From: Alphaproteobacteria bacterium
GTDB taxonomy: Bacteria; Pseudomonadota; Alphaproteobacteria; Bin95
Direction: 5' to 3'
Assembly: GCA_022822125.1 (NCBI GenBank)
Contig: JAJECF010000191.1
Coordinates: 13,813 to 77,812, forward strand
Length of the DNA stretch: 64,000 nt
This document shows, piece after piece, positions 53,675 through 62,191 of the stretch. The notes beneath the pieces are model-generated. The model searched no databases. It had not been told where the DNA came from and worked only from the letters and a program-made list of their open reading frames with translations. Position 1 is the first letter of the stretch. Every line of letters begins with the position of its first letter. Both the position numbers and the translations under genes were made by a program.

Positions 53675-55252
53675 CTATACGATGCGCTCGGTTTCCGCGT
53701 CCCAGCAGGCGCCGATGCCCTGCTCGCGCAGCTCGTGGCGGGCGATTTCGTTCTTGGTCATGGTGCGGGGGAATTCGTCTACAAATTCGATGTAGCGGGG
53801 TGCCTTGAAATAGGCGATGCGCTCGCGGCACCACTCGATGAGCGTCCGGGGCTCTACCGCCGCCGAGACCTGCACATAGGCCTTGATGTCCTCCTCGCCG
53901 AGCTCGGCAGGCACGCCTACGCAGGCGCAGTCCACGACCGCCTCATGGGCGGTTATCGCCTTTTCCACCTCGAAAGCCGAGACATTCTCGCCCCGCCGGC
54001 GGATCCAGTGCGCCTCACGCCCAACGAAATGGACATAGCCTTCCTCGTCCAGCCAGCCGAGGTCGCCCGAGTGGTACCAGAGGTTGCGCCAGGCGGCGAG
54101 GGTCGCTTCCGGCTTGTTGATATATTCGATCATATAGGTATTGGGCACTTGGGGCCGCAGCAGCAACTGGCCCGTTTCGCCCGCCGGAAGCGGGTTGTCG
54201 TCGGCGTCGGCGACCATGATCTCGGCCCACCCATGCGGCTTGCCGCAGGTGCCGGCCTTGCGGTCGTGCAGGCGCTCGGAGCAGAGCAGCACGCCCATCT
54301 CCGTCATTGCATAGACCTCCAGCATAGGAATGCCGAAGCGGGCCTCGAACTCATCGCGGAGCTCGCGCCGCACTTGGCCCGAAGCGATCCCCACGCCGAC
54401 CTTCACCCGGTGAGAACGGTCGAGCTCGCCCTCCGGCCGGCGCAGCAGCACGGACATCATCGTGCCGAGCGGGTCGATGATCGTTGCCCCGTGGCGATGC
54501 ACCGTTTCCCAATAGCGCGAGGCGCTGAACCATTTGTGCATCACGCCGGTCATGCCGGTGTAGAGCGGGCCGGTGACGCCGAATTGCTGACCGCCGATAT
54601 GGAAGAAATGCGAGTTGGCGAAATGCACATCATCCGGGCCGGCCTCGGCGATCTCCGCATAGCGGATGGCGGCGCCGATGTAATAGAAGTGGGAGACGAG
54701 CACGCCTTTGGGCATGGATGTGCTGCCGCCGGTATAGACGATGGCTGCGGGATCGGTCGGCCGCACTTCAGCCTCGGGCAACGCTTCCGAGCCGGTCAGC
54801 AGCTCCTCCCAGGCGCCATATCCCGCGCGCGGCGCGCCGTGGACCAGAATCTTCGGGGGAGTTGAAAACCGGTCCGCCGCCGCCTCGCAGACATCCATCA
54901 ACTCGTCGTCCGCGACCAGCAGTTTCGCGCCGGTATCGTTCAGGCTGTAGGCGAGATCGTCCCGGGCGAGCGAGACATTGAGGGCCGCATAGACCGCGCC
55001 GATCTTGGCGCAGGCGAACCAGGCGATCTCCTGGGCGAGGGAGTTGTACATGAAGGTCGCAACGACATCGCCCTTGCCTATGCCGCGCTGGAGCAGTGCG
55101 TTGGCGGCGCGGTTCGAGAGCCGGTCGGCATCGGCGTAGGTCAGGGTCTCATCCCGGCAAATCAGCAGCGGCTTGTCGCCCAGAGCTGCCCGCATGGTCA
55201 CCAGGTCGCGGAGCGTGGTCGCGTGCGGCGTCGCGCCCATGATGCTGATCAT
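53675..55252 (-). CDS. Acyl-CoA ligase (CaiC-like AMP-forming)
   Basis: 525 residues from ATG 55252, overlapping the CoA-transferase stop as ATGA; ATG 55240 is an alternative. ANL superfamily: the P-loop reads YTGGSTSMPKG, with Gly-Ser in place of the usual Ser-Gly-Thr order, then EVYAMTEMG, LWYHSGDLG and the catalytic Lys in TMTKNEIARH. Resembles crotonobetaine/carnitine-CoA ligases. It activates an organic acid with CoA; partners in this operon are a CoA-transferase, a hydratase and an LLM oxidoreductase. It is the last gene of the operon. Confidence 0.9.
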   Translation of the reverse strand: MISIMGATPHATTLRDLVTMRAALGDKPLLICRDETLTYADADRLSNRAANALLQRGIGKGDVVATFMYNSLAQEIAWFACAKIGAVYAALNVSLARDDLAYSLNDTGAKLLVADDELMDVCEAAADRFSTPPKILVHGAPRAGYGAWEELLTGSEALPEAEVRPTDPAAIVYTGGSTSMPKGVLVSHFYYIGAAIRYAEIAEAGPDDVHFANSHFFHIGGQQFGVTGPLYTGMTGVMHKWFSASRYWETVHRHGATIIDPLGTMMSVLLRRPEGELDRSHRVKVGVGIASGQVRRELRDEFEARFGIPMLEVYAMTEMGVLLCSERLHDRKAGTCGKPHGWAEIMVADADDNPLPAGETGQLLLRPQVPNTYMIEYINKPEATLAAWRNLWYHSGDLGWLDEEGYVHFVGREAHWIRRRGENVSAFEVEKAITAHEAVVDCACVGVPAELGEEDIKAYVQVSAAVEPRTLIEWCRERIAYFKAPRYIEFVDEFPRTMTKNEIARHELREQGIGACWDAETERIV

Positions 55253-56952
55253 CTCTTGGCTCTCCTGTCGAGCGTGGGGGCGGGCTTGCGAAAGAGCGGA
55301 CGCCGGCCGTCGGCGCGCCATGGCGCGGCCACCAGCCATTCCCTGCCGGTGACGGGATGGTGGGCCTCGATCCAGCCGGGACAGTCCAGGAAAACCGGCG
55401 AGGCGTCGCTGTCGTCCAGTTCCACCACCGGGACCGACATCGAGCGCGGAGGACCGACAGTCGGTGTTGCGGCGAGCGCGGCGGCGGCCTCGATCTGCGA
55501 GAGGTCGAGCGCCCGCCCCTGGCCGTCCCGATCCCTCGCGACCAGGGCCGCCAGCGCCGCCAATGCCCCGAAACAGGCGGCATTCGGGTCGCTGATCGAG
55601 AAGGTCGGCGAGCCGATGAAGACGCCTGCATCGTCCCGGATCAGGATTTCCGCGCCGCCGAGCGCGCTCAGTACCAGACCGTAGGAGCGCAGCCGCTCCA
55701 CCGACGAGCCCCTGCCCGGCCCGCTCATCGACAGGCTGACCAGACCCGGATTGGCCTGTTTCAGCACATCGCGCCCGAGCCCCATCCGCTCCATTGTCCC
55801 CACGGTGAAATTCTCGATCAGCAGGTCAGCTTGTGCGACCAGTTCAAGCAGCTGCGCCCTGCCCTCCTCCGACTTCAGGTTGAACGAAAGCCCGGTCTTG
55901 TTGCGGTTCAGGCTGTGGAAGTAAAGCGAGCTTTCGAGCCGGACACGCTCATCCATCTTGCCCCGCAAATGCTCCAGTCCGCGCGTGCGGTAGAGATCGA
56001 AGCGGTCGGGCGATTCGACCTTGACGACCTCAGCGCCAAGATCGGCGAGAAGCTGGCCAACCATCGGGCCCGACCAGACCCAGCAAAGTTCGATGCAAAG
56101 AAGCCCCTCCAACGGACCTGCAGAACCGCCCCGCTCCCGGCGGCCGAGAGGCTCCGCGCGGCCAAGAGGCTCCGCCAGGAACGGCATGGCCGGTTCCTCG
56201 AAGCCGGGCCGGAACACGCCGCGCTCCAACGCCTCCTCGTAGCTGTAAACGGGGGCGATGACTGCGCCTTCCTCGAGCCCGCGCGCGAGCAGGTCATCGC
56301 GCGCCTTGTCCGCAAGCGTTTCTTCGAGCAGCGCATCCGCTTCCGCGCTTTGCCTCGCAAGAATGAACGGATTGTCGAAGCCGGGCCGATGCGCCCATTC
56401 GGGGTCGCCTACCGCCTTCGCGATCCGCCGCCAGTCGCGCCGGGAGCGTCCAAGCAGCGCGACATGGCCGTCCCGGCAGGCGAAGAAGCCCATCGGAAAG
56501 ATGAGGCCATGCTCGACGCAGATACGCCCGTTGCGTTTCCAGAGGCGCCGCCGCTCCTCCGGCGTGCCGGAGTTCTGGAGCGCGAAGGCGCGCATGATAT
56601 CCGCCGCCGAAACATCGTATTCGGGCGCACCGCCACCTGCTCCGCGCCAGGCTTCCGCCAGCGCCAGGATCGCGCCCACCAGCCCGCACCATTTCTCCGG
56701 CATATCCACCGGCAACGGCGTGCCGGGTCCATTCGCGTGGCCGATAGCGGCGGCCGGCCCGGCGACGGCGCAGGCATCCGCGCCGCTGCCTTCCATGCCC
56801 GTCTGGAAATCCCAAAGGCGTATCGACGGGCCGCCCGGCGCAACTTCCGCGCCGGCCATGGCGAGCCACATTCCGGCATAGGCGGTTGCGCGGTCCTCGC
56901 CCTCGAAGGAGGCCGGGACATGCCCCACCGGCAGTCGGCGGGCCTCCTTCAC
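55249..56952 (-). CDS. Family III (CaiB/BaiF-type) CoA-transferase, unusual domain order
   Basis: 567 residues from GTG 56952, overlapping the MaoC stop as GTGA. Residues ~90-245 resemble the C-terminal half of a family III enzyme (YDVSAADIMRAF, FFACRDGHVALLGRSRRDW, LLARGLEEGAVIAPVYS). Residues ~255-520 resemble the N-terminal half (LEGLLCIELCWVWSGPMVG, LLADLGAEVVKVE, NRNKTGLSFNLKSEEG, QADLLIENFTVG). So the halves are in the reverse of usual order, or this is a tandem protein with a reduced first domain. Probably moves CoA between acids in this catabolic operon. Confidence 0.85.
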   Translation of the reverse strand: MKEARRLPVGHVPASFEGEDRATAYAGMWLAMAGAEVAPGGPSIRLWDFQTGMEGSGADACAVAGPAAAIGHANGPGTPLPVDMPEKWCGLVGAILALAEAWRGAGGGAPEYDVSAADIMRAFALQNSGTPEERRRLWKRNGRICVEHGLIFPMGFFACRDGHVALLGRSRRDWRRIAKAVGDPEWAHRPGFDNPFILARQSAEADALLEETLADKARDDLLARGLEEGAVIAPVYSYEEALERGVFRPGFEEPAMPFLAEPLGRAEPLGRRERGGSAGPLEGLLCIELCWVWSGPMVGQLLADLGAEVVKVESPDRFDLYRTRGLEHLRGKMDERVRLESSLYFHSLNRNKTGLSFNLKSEEGRAQLLELVAQADLLIENFTVGTMERMGLGRDVLKQANPGLVSLSMSGPGRGSSVERLRSYGLVLSALGGAEILIRDDAGVFIGSPTFSISDPNAACFGALAALAALVARDRDGQGRALDLSQIEAAAALAATPTVGPPRSMSVPVVELDDSDASPVFLDCPGWIEAHHPVTGREWLVAAPWRADGRRPLFRKPAPTLDRRAKR

Positions 56953-58097
56953 GAGAGCGGCAGGGGCACTGGCCCCTTCCGCCGCGAGGGCAGCGCGACG
57001 GTCGCCGTGCCGAAAGCCGAGACGACATCCGACTGATTGCGCGCCTCGGCGTCGAGATCGACGAGCATGGCGCCGCCCGCCTCCCGCTTGCCCGTCACCC
57101 TGCCCCGCCACCGGATCGTGTCGCCAACAAGATTGGGCCGGCGCACAGAGATATTGAGCCGGTGGAGGAAGCCGTGGTCGCCGACCCAGTTCGTCAGCAT
57201 ATGCTGGGCCCAGGCGATACGCTGCGGCCCGACGTCATAGGCGCCGCCCATGCCGACATCGCGGCCGGTGCCGGCCTCCAGATGGCCGCGGCCGGCCGCG
57301 TCCTTCGCGCCGGTTTCAGGATTGATATGGTAGTCGTCATGCCGTCGCCGGTAGCGCACCGCGTCGCCATGCGCCCCGCCATAGGGCATGGCGCCCTGCG
57401 TCGCGGAGTACCAGGCGACGATATCGGTGATCGTAAGCGGCCCCTTGACTACGGAAGGGACCGCATCACCGACGGAGACATCCTCCCAGTAGAGCGGCTC
57501 CGCGCCCCGGCGGCTCTCGGCCAGAACCTCGCGCTCGATCTCTTCCAGCTCCTCCAGCGTGTAGCGATGCGCAGCTACGCTCACCACTTCGCCGCCTCGC
57601 TCCGCCTTCAGTTGCGCGCCGCGCGGCGTGCGCGCCACCTGGCCGACAGCCTTCGCGACAATCCGACCGTTGCTGCTGTCGCGATAATCCACCTCCCCTG
57701 TCTGGAGCGCCCACCGTGCGAACCGCCGGCCCGACTTCATCTCCTGGCGCACAAGGCGGGCCTCGACCTCGAAGCGCGTGTCGAGGCGGATATGGTCGAA
57801 CCAGGTGAAGTCCGTGCCCGCATAAATCCACTGCACGCCGGAGAGTTTCGGCGCAACGATTGTCATGTCCACGGCATAGAGGATGCAGGGCGGCGCGACG
57901 ATGCCGCCGGCGGGCGACGCCCTGGCATAGTCCTCGTCGAGCCAGAGCGGGTTGTCGTCGCCCACGCCCCAGGCGAAATGACGGATCGCGTCGCGGGTCG
58001 CCGTCTCGATCCATTGCAGCCGCGAGCGGCGCAACGGCTTGCCGATCAGCGCGGCGGCCTCCGCCAGGCGCTCCTCGGTAATCTCCCCCCAGGCCAC
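56949..58097 (-). CDS. MaoC-like/FAS1-type acyl-CoA hydratase (double hotdog)
   Basis: 382 residues from GTG 58097. Two hotdog domains: an N-terminal FAS1-like dehydratase half (FAWGVGDDNPLWLDEDYA, IVAPPCILYAVDMT) and a C-terminal half (KGPLTITDIVAWYSAT, GPQRIAWAQHMLTNWVGD, NISVRRPNLVGDT). Such proteins hydrate enoyl- or mesaconyl-CoA-type thioesters. It overlaps the downstream CoA-transferase by 4 bases and starts 6 bases after the LLM gene. The best reading is a beta-oxidation or C5-dicarboxylate-like step, but the substrate is not fixed. Confidence 0.87.
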   Translation of the reverse strand: MAWGEITEERLAEAAALIGKPLRRSRLQWIETATRDAIRHFAWGVGDDNPLWLDEDYARASPAGGIVAPPCILYAVDMTIVAPKLSGVQWIYAGTDFTWFDHIRLDTRFEVEARLVRQEMKSGRRFARWALQTGEVDYRDSSNGRIVAKAVGQVARTPRGAQLKAERGGEVVSVAAHRYTLEELEEIEREVLAESRRGAEPLYWEDVSVGDAVPSVVKGPLTITDIVAWYSATQGAMPYGGAHGDAVRYRRRHDDYHINPETGAKDAAGRGHLEAGTGRDVGMGGAYDVGPQRIAWAQHMLTNWVGDHGFLHRLNISVRRPNLVGDTIRWRGRVTGKREAGGAMLVDLDAEARNQSDVVSAFGTATVALPSRRKGPVPLPLS

Positions 58098-58103
58098 CTG
58101 GCG

Positions 58104-59189
58104 CTACCCGGCGGCGCGGAGCGGCTCGGCCTTCGTTTCCATCCGCTTCAACTCCGGCAGCACCTCGGCAGCGAAGAGCCGCAACATGTCGAGCGTCTGC
58201 TCCACGCCGTAATAGGGTGGATAGTGGATCATCAGCGAGGTCGTGCCGACATCGCGGAAGGCCTCGATCTTGCGCAGCACGGTGTCCGGCGAACCGTGCA
58301 GGATGGTGTCCTTCACCAGGTGTTCATAGGCGAACTGGCTCTCGTCTGCCTTCTCCGTCACATCGCCCAGATAGCGCCCGACCGCGCCGCCGAGGAAGGT
58401 CTTCATGTGGTGGGTGATGCCGGCCTCGCTCTCCTCGCGGGCCCTCGCGTCGGTCGGCGCCACATAGGTCATGCGCACCACGTCCACCTCGCCGAAGGCC
58501 GGGTTGGCGTTGAGCGGGGCCGGCGCCTCCGCCATATGCTCGCGATAGACCGCGATATGCTCGCCGATGGTGGCGGCCGAGGGCAGCGAGGACTGCATCA
58601 GGCCGAAGCCGTTCCGCGCCGCCATGCGGATCGAACCTTCCGTGCCGGCCCCCATGTAGAACGGCGGGTGGGGTTGCTGCACCGGCTGCGGGAAGACCTC
58701 GTAGATGTCGTCCATCTCGATCCTGAAATACTTGCCGTCGGCATTCACGCGCTTCTTGTGGAAGCCGTCGAGGATCAGCGGAATCGCTTCCGCCTGGATG
58801 TCGCGGCGTTCCTCGTAGCTGATGCCGAGGCCTTCGAACTCGTAGGGCCGGTAGCCCGATCCGAGGCCGAGCTGGAAGCGCCCGTTGCTCAGGATATCGA
58901 CGAAAGCCGCATTCTCGACGATGCGCATGGGATGGTGCAGCGGCACGACCATGACGGCGGCACCCAACTGGATTCTCGTCGTCTTCGCAGCGAGATAGGA
59001 GAGATAGCTGAACGGGTCCGGCAGGATGCCGTATTTGTTCGAGAAGTGGTGTTCGGCGATCCACACGCTGTCGAAGCCGAGTTCTTCGGCCTCCAGGATT
59101 TCGCGGGTGGTGCGCTCATGGATGGCCTGGTGCGGATAGGGCTCGGACTTCGGGTCCGGATGCGAGGTGAAGAGAATGCCGACCTTCAT
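58104..59189 (-). CDS. LLM-class flavin-dependent oxidoreductase
   Basis: 361 residues of the bacterial luciferase-like monooxygenase superfamily (FMN or F420 TIM barrel). N-terminal VGILFTSHPDPKSEP, SVWIAEHHFS, the mid-chain GSGYRPYEFEGLG and the C-terminal LMIHYPPYYGVEQ segment are family traits. First gene of a four-gene operon (LLM, MaoC-like, CoA-transferase, acyl-CoA ligase), likely the oxygenase or oxidase step. No flavin reductase is adjacent. Start at ATG 59189. Confidence 0.92.
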   Translation of the reverse strand: MKVGILFTSHPDPKSEPYPHQAIHERTTREILEAEELGFDSVWIAEHHFSNKYGILPDPFSYLSYLAAKTTRIQLGAAVMVVPLHHPMRIVENAAFVDILSNGRFQLGLGSGYRPYEFEGLGISYEERRDIQAEAIPLILDGFHKKRVNADGKYFRIEMDDIYEVFPQPVQQPHPPFYMGAGTEGSIRMAARNGFGLMQSSLPSAATIGEHIAVYREHMAEAPAPLNANPAFGEVDVVRMTYVAPTDARAREESEAGITHHMKTFLGGAVGRYLGDVTEKADESQFAYEHLVKDTILHGSPDTVLRKIEAFRDVGTTSLMIHYPPYYGVEQTLDMLRLFAAEVLPELKRMETKAEPLRAAG

Positions 59190-59290
59190 GGAAGACGCGC
59201 CTTTCGTGATCCGGCTTGTTCGCGAGGTTCTAGCCTAGCAGGATGGCGCGGCTGCTGCACGGGGCGGGCGTTCACCCCGCCCGGCCTGCC

Positions 59291-59380
59291 GGATGGGTGG
59301 CAGAGCGGTCGAATGCACCGGTCTTGAAAACCGGCGTGGGCGCAAGTCCACCGAGGGTTCGAATCCCTCCCCATCCGCCA
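59291..59380 (+). tRNA. tRNA-Ser(UGA)
   Basis: 90 bases with a long variable arm. Acceptor GGATGGG / CCCATCC, anticodon stem CCGGT / ACCGG around loop CTTGAAA (anticodon TGA), variable stem in CGTGGGCGCAAGTCCACCG, T-loop TTCGAAT, and encoded CCA. Reads UCA (and wobble) serine codons. It lies between divergent genes. Confidence 0.97.
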
Positions 59381-59403
59381 GACTGTATGCTCCGCCCTGC
59401 CCT

Positions 59404-60165
59404 TCACGCATTCGACACGGAATGCCCGCCGTCCACGGCGAGCAGCTGGCCGGTGATATAGGCCGAGGCGTCCGACAGCAGGAAGAGCAGCGGCGCGCCC
59501 AGGTCTTCCGGTTGGCCCAGGCGGCCCATCGGCACGCGGCGCATCAATGCCTGCCCCGGCGGCGAGGCGAAGAATTCCTCGTTGAGATCAGTCAGCACAT
59601 AGCCGGGCGCCAACGTGTTCACTCGCACGCCGTCGCGGGCAAGCTCCGCGGCCATGACGCGCGTCAGATGATGAAGCCCGGCCTTGGAGGCGGCGTAGCC
59701 GACGGCGCCGCGCCCGGTGCGCAGGCCCAGCAGCGAGCCGATATTGACGATGCTGCCGCCTTCCCCCCGCGCGACCATCCGCTTCGCCGCCTCCTGCGCC
59801 ACGAACCAAGCCCCGGTGAGGTTGGTGTCGATCACCCGGCGCCAGTCTTCTTCCTCCGTTTCCAGCAGCCGCCGGCTCACGGCGACGCCGGAATTGTTGA
59901 CGACGGCATGGACGGGCCCGAGCGCTTCTTCGGCAGCATCGAAGCCGGCGGACACCTGCTCGCGGTCGGTCACGTCCATGGAAACGACGGCCGCGCCCTC
60001 GATCCCGGCCGCGACCCCGGCAAGCGCCTCCGTGTCCCGCGCCGCCAGCGCCACGCGCGCGCCCGCCGCAGCCGCGACCCCGGCGAAATCCCGCCCGAGG
60101 CCGCGCGATGCGCCCGTGACCAGCACCATCGTGCCGTCGAGCCGCAGCATTCCGTCAATCGACAC
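59404..60165 (-). CDS. Short-chain dehydrogenase/reductase
   Basis: 253 residues from GTG 60165 (GAGGGAAGC upstream). Cofactor loop VTGASRGLGRDF, NNSGVAV, catalytic Ser in NIGSLLG, and YAASKAG (YxxxK). Typical oxidoreductase of unknown substrate; similar to gluconate 5-dehydrogenase or 3-oxoacyl reductases. It is divergent from the DsbA-family gene with 39 bases between them. Confidence 0.92.
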   Translation of the reverse strand: MSIDGMLRLDGTMVLVTGASRGLGRDFAGVAAAAGARVALAARDTEALAGVAAGIEGAAVVSMDVTDREQVSAGFDAAEEALGPVHAVVNNSGVAVSRRLLETEEEDWRRVIDTNLTGAWFVAQEAAKRMVARGEGGSIVNIGSLLGLRTGRGAVGYAASKAGLHHLTRVMAAELARDGVRVNTLAPGYVLTDLNEEFFASPPGQALMRRVPMGRLGQPEDLGAPLLFLLSDASAYITGQLLAVDGGHSVSNA

Positions 60166-60204
60166 GCTTCCCTCCCTCGGGGGCCGCTCCTATATTGCCG
60201 GCCC

Positions 60205-60837
60205 ATGCTGATCGAGATTTTCTCCGACGTCATCTGCCCCTGGTGCTTCATCGGGCGCCGGCGCCTCACCCGCGCCCTGGAGTCCCGTCCCGGCCTGGAC
60301 CCGGTCATTCGCTGGCGGGCGTTCCAGCTCAATCCGGGCATGCCGCCCGAAGGCATGGCGCGCCAGGACTATCTTGCGCTCAAATTCGGTGCGGAGGGCG
60401 GCGGCCCCGCCTATGACCGCATCCGCGAGACCGGACGGTCGGAAGGCATCGACTTCCGCTTCGACGTCATAGAGCGCACGCCGAGCACGCTCGCCGCGCA
60501 CAGGCTCATCCGGGAGTCGGGCGAGCGGCAGACGGCGGTGGTGGATGCGCTCTTCGACGCCTATTTCCTGAACGGCGAGGATATCGGCGACAAGAAGCAA
60601 TTGGCGGATATCGCCTCGCGCGCCGGCTGGGACAGATGCGAGGCGGAAGCCTTTCTCGCCTCGGACGCCGCAAGCCGGGAAGTCCGGCAGGAAGACACGC
60701 GGGCGCGGGCGATGGGTATTCAGGGCGTGCCCTGCTTCGTGGTGGACCGCCGTTACGCCATCTCCGGCGCCCAGGAACCGGAATATTTCGCGCCCCTCTT
60801 CGATCTCGTGCAGAACGGCGAGGCCGCCGCCGAGTAG
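60205..60837 (+). CDS. DsbA-family (FrnE-like) oxidoreductase
   Basis: 210 residues with the CPWC active site at Cys11-Cys14 (IFSDVICPWCFIGRRRL). It resembles the FrnE/2-hydroxychromene-2-carboxylate isomerase branch of the DsbA family; GIQGVPCFVVDRRY holds the cis-Pro region. There is no signal peptide, so it is cytoplasmic. The family includes thiol oxidoreductases used in secondary metabolism and stress. Start at ATG 60205. It ends before a REP-like hairpin. Confidence 0.92.
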   Translation: MLIEIFSDVICPWCFIGRRRLTRALESRPGLDPVIRWRAFQLNPGMPPEGMARQDYLALKFGAEGGGPAYDRIRETGRSEGIDFRFDVIERTPSTLAAHRLIRESGERQTAVVDALFDAYFLNGEDIGDKKQLADIASRAGWDRCEAEAFLASDAASREVRQEDTRARAMGIQGVPCFVVDRRYAISGAQEPEYFAPLFDLVQNGEAAAE

Positions 60838-60897
60838 CCGCTCGGCGGGGCCTCCAGCACACGATTCGTTCTGGTTGAAGCGGCCTCGTCCATAGAA

Positions 60898-60938
60898 CCC
60901 CAATCGTCGCCCCGGAACCAATCCGGGGACGATCGGGG
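60898..60938 (+). repeat. REP-like imperfect palindrome
   Basis: The core is CCCCGGA (60910-60916), loop ACCAA, TCCGGGG (60922-60928), extended by outer arms CCCC...ATCGTC and CGAT...GGGG. This matches the style of the palindromic repeats (CCCCGGA...TCCGGGG) scattered through alphaproteobacterial intergenic DNA. Only one copy is seen here. It lies in the gap between the convergent DsbA-like and DUF2794 genes and may act as a bidirectional terminator. Confidence 0.6.
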
Positions 60939-61060
60939 ACCTCCACACCGTACGGCTCCAGCCGATATTCGGTCCAGTGCCCCGACACTCTTCTCGTCAT
61001 GCCCGCCCCAGACCGAGGGGAGAGGCCTTGCCGGATGAGACGAGGCCGGGAACCGCGCCG

Positions 61061-61396
61061 TCAGGTGACCAGCTCGAGCCGTCGTTCGATCACGGAGAGC
61101 ACGTCGCGGATGTTCTGCCCGCGCTTCAGCAGCCGGGGACCTTCGCTCACGGAGTATTCCGCCGCGGACCGGCCTTTGCGCCCGGTCTTGGCCACCCTGT
61201 AGAGGGGCGCTTCGGAGCTGTGCCGGAAAATCGAAAACACCGCCTCGCCCCGCTGGAAGTCTATCGCGTAATCCCGCCAGTCCCCCGCCGACACGCGCCG
61301 GCTGTAAACATTCATCAGGTGGCGAAGCTCTCTCTTGTCGAAAAAGACCGGCTTCGCCGGACGGTATTGGTTTTCGAGCGCGACGACCTCTCCCAT
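61061..61396 (-). CDS. DUF2794 family protein
   Basis: 111 residues from ATG 61396 with AGGAGG upstream. A small conserved protein restricted to Alphaproteobacteria: FFDKRELRHLMNVYSRRVSAG followed by WRDYAIDFQRGEAVFSIFRH and SAEYSVSEGPRLLKRGQNI. Function unknown; probably cytoplasmic. It is divergent from the yfgM-bamB-der operon. Confidence 0.88.
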   Translation of the reverse strand: MGEVVALENQYRPAKPVFFDKRELRHLMNVYSRRVSAGDWRDYAIDFQRGEAVFSIFRHSSEAPLYRVAKTGRKGRSAAEYSVSEGPRLLKRGQNIRDVLSVIERRLELVT

Positions 61397-61552
61397 GGCC
61401 TCCTTTGTCCTCCTCGCTGGACGGCACGGCCATGCTGCCCCGAATCTCCGGGCGTCGTCCAGACGAAATATGCCGATTCCGTGATAGCCGACGGTATTTG
61501 CGCACAGGGGCTGGTGAAAGCTATAACGCGGCGGCCGTCCGGGAGAGGCAAA

Positions 61553-62191
61553 GTGGCCGATATCTTTCGCGAGGTGGACGAGGAAGTCCGCACCGAGCGC
61601 GCCAAGGAACTTTGGCGGAAATACGGTGTCTTCGTGGTCGGCGCGGCCGTGCTGGCCGTGCTGGCGGTCGGCGGCATCCAGCTCTGGAAGCATATGCAGG
61701 CGGAGGCGGCCGCGGAGGCAAGCCAGCGGCTGGAACAGGCGGCTTCCCTGGCCGGAGAGGACAAGCCGGCGGACGCCGCAGCGGCCTTTGCCGCGCTCGC
61801 CGCCGAGGGCGGCGGGGCCGGCCTCCTGGCGCGGTTCGGCGAAGCGGCGGAACTCGCCCGGCAGGGCGACACCGCTTCCGCTCTCGCCCGCTACGAGGCG
61901 CTGGCGGCCGATGCGGACGCAGCTCCGGTCTATCGCGACTTGGCGCGGCTGTTTCGCGGCATGATCGAACTGGATGCCGGCCGGCCGGAAGCGGCCATCG
62001 CGGCGGTGGAAGGGCTCTCGGGAGCGCTGCGCCATTCTGCGGCCGAAACGATAGCGGCGGCGCGGGCCGCGCTCGGCGAAACGGCGGCGGCGGTCGCGGG
62101 CTTCAAGGCGCTGGCTGACGACCCGGAGGCCCCTGTCGGCGTGCGCCGGCGCGCGGCGGAAATGCTGGCCGCATTGGGAGACTCCTCATGA
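61553..62191 (+). CDS. YfgM-like periplasm-facing tetratricopeptide protein
   Basis: 212 residues from GTG 61553 with GGGAGAGG upstream. A cytoplasmic N-tail (EVRTERAKELWRKYG), one TM (~24-46) and a periplasmic TPR-like domain rich in Ala helices. YfgM helps exported proteins fold next to SecYEG. The order yfgM-bamB-der is conserved in proteobacteria, supporting the call. Its stop overlaps the bamB ATG by 4 bases. Confidence 0.88.
   Translation: MADIFREVDEEVRTERAKELWRKYGVFVVGAAVLAVLAVGGIQLWKHMQAEAAAEASQRLEQAASLAGEDKPADAAAAFAALAAEGGGAGLLARFGEAAELARQGDTASALARYEALAADADAAPVYRDLARLFRGMIELDAGRPEAAIAAVEGLSGALRHSAAETIAAARAALGETAAAVAGFKALADDPEAPVGVRRRAAEMLAALGDSS

Noticed and set aside
60941..61060. 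A second REP-like palindrome near CGTCATGCCCGCC
   Set aside because: The arms do not pair well enough to claim a repeat.
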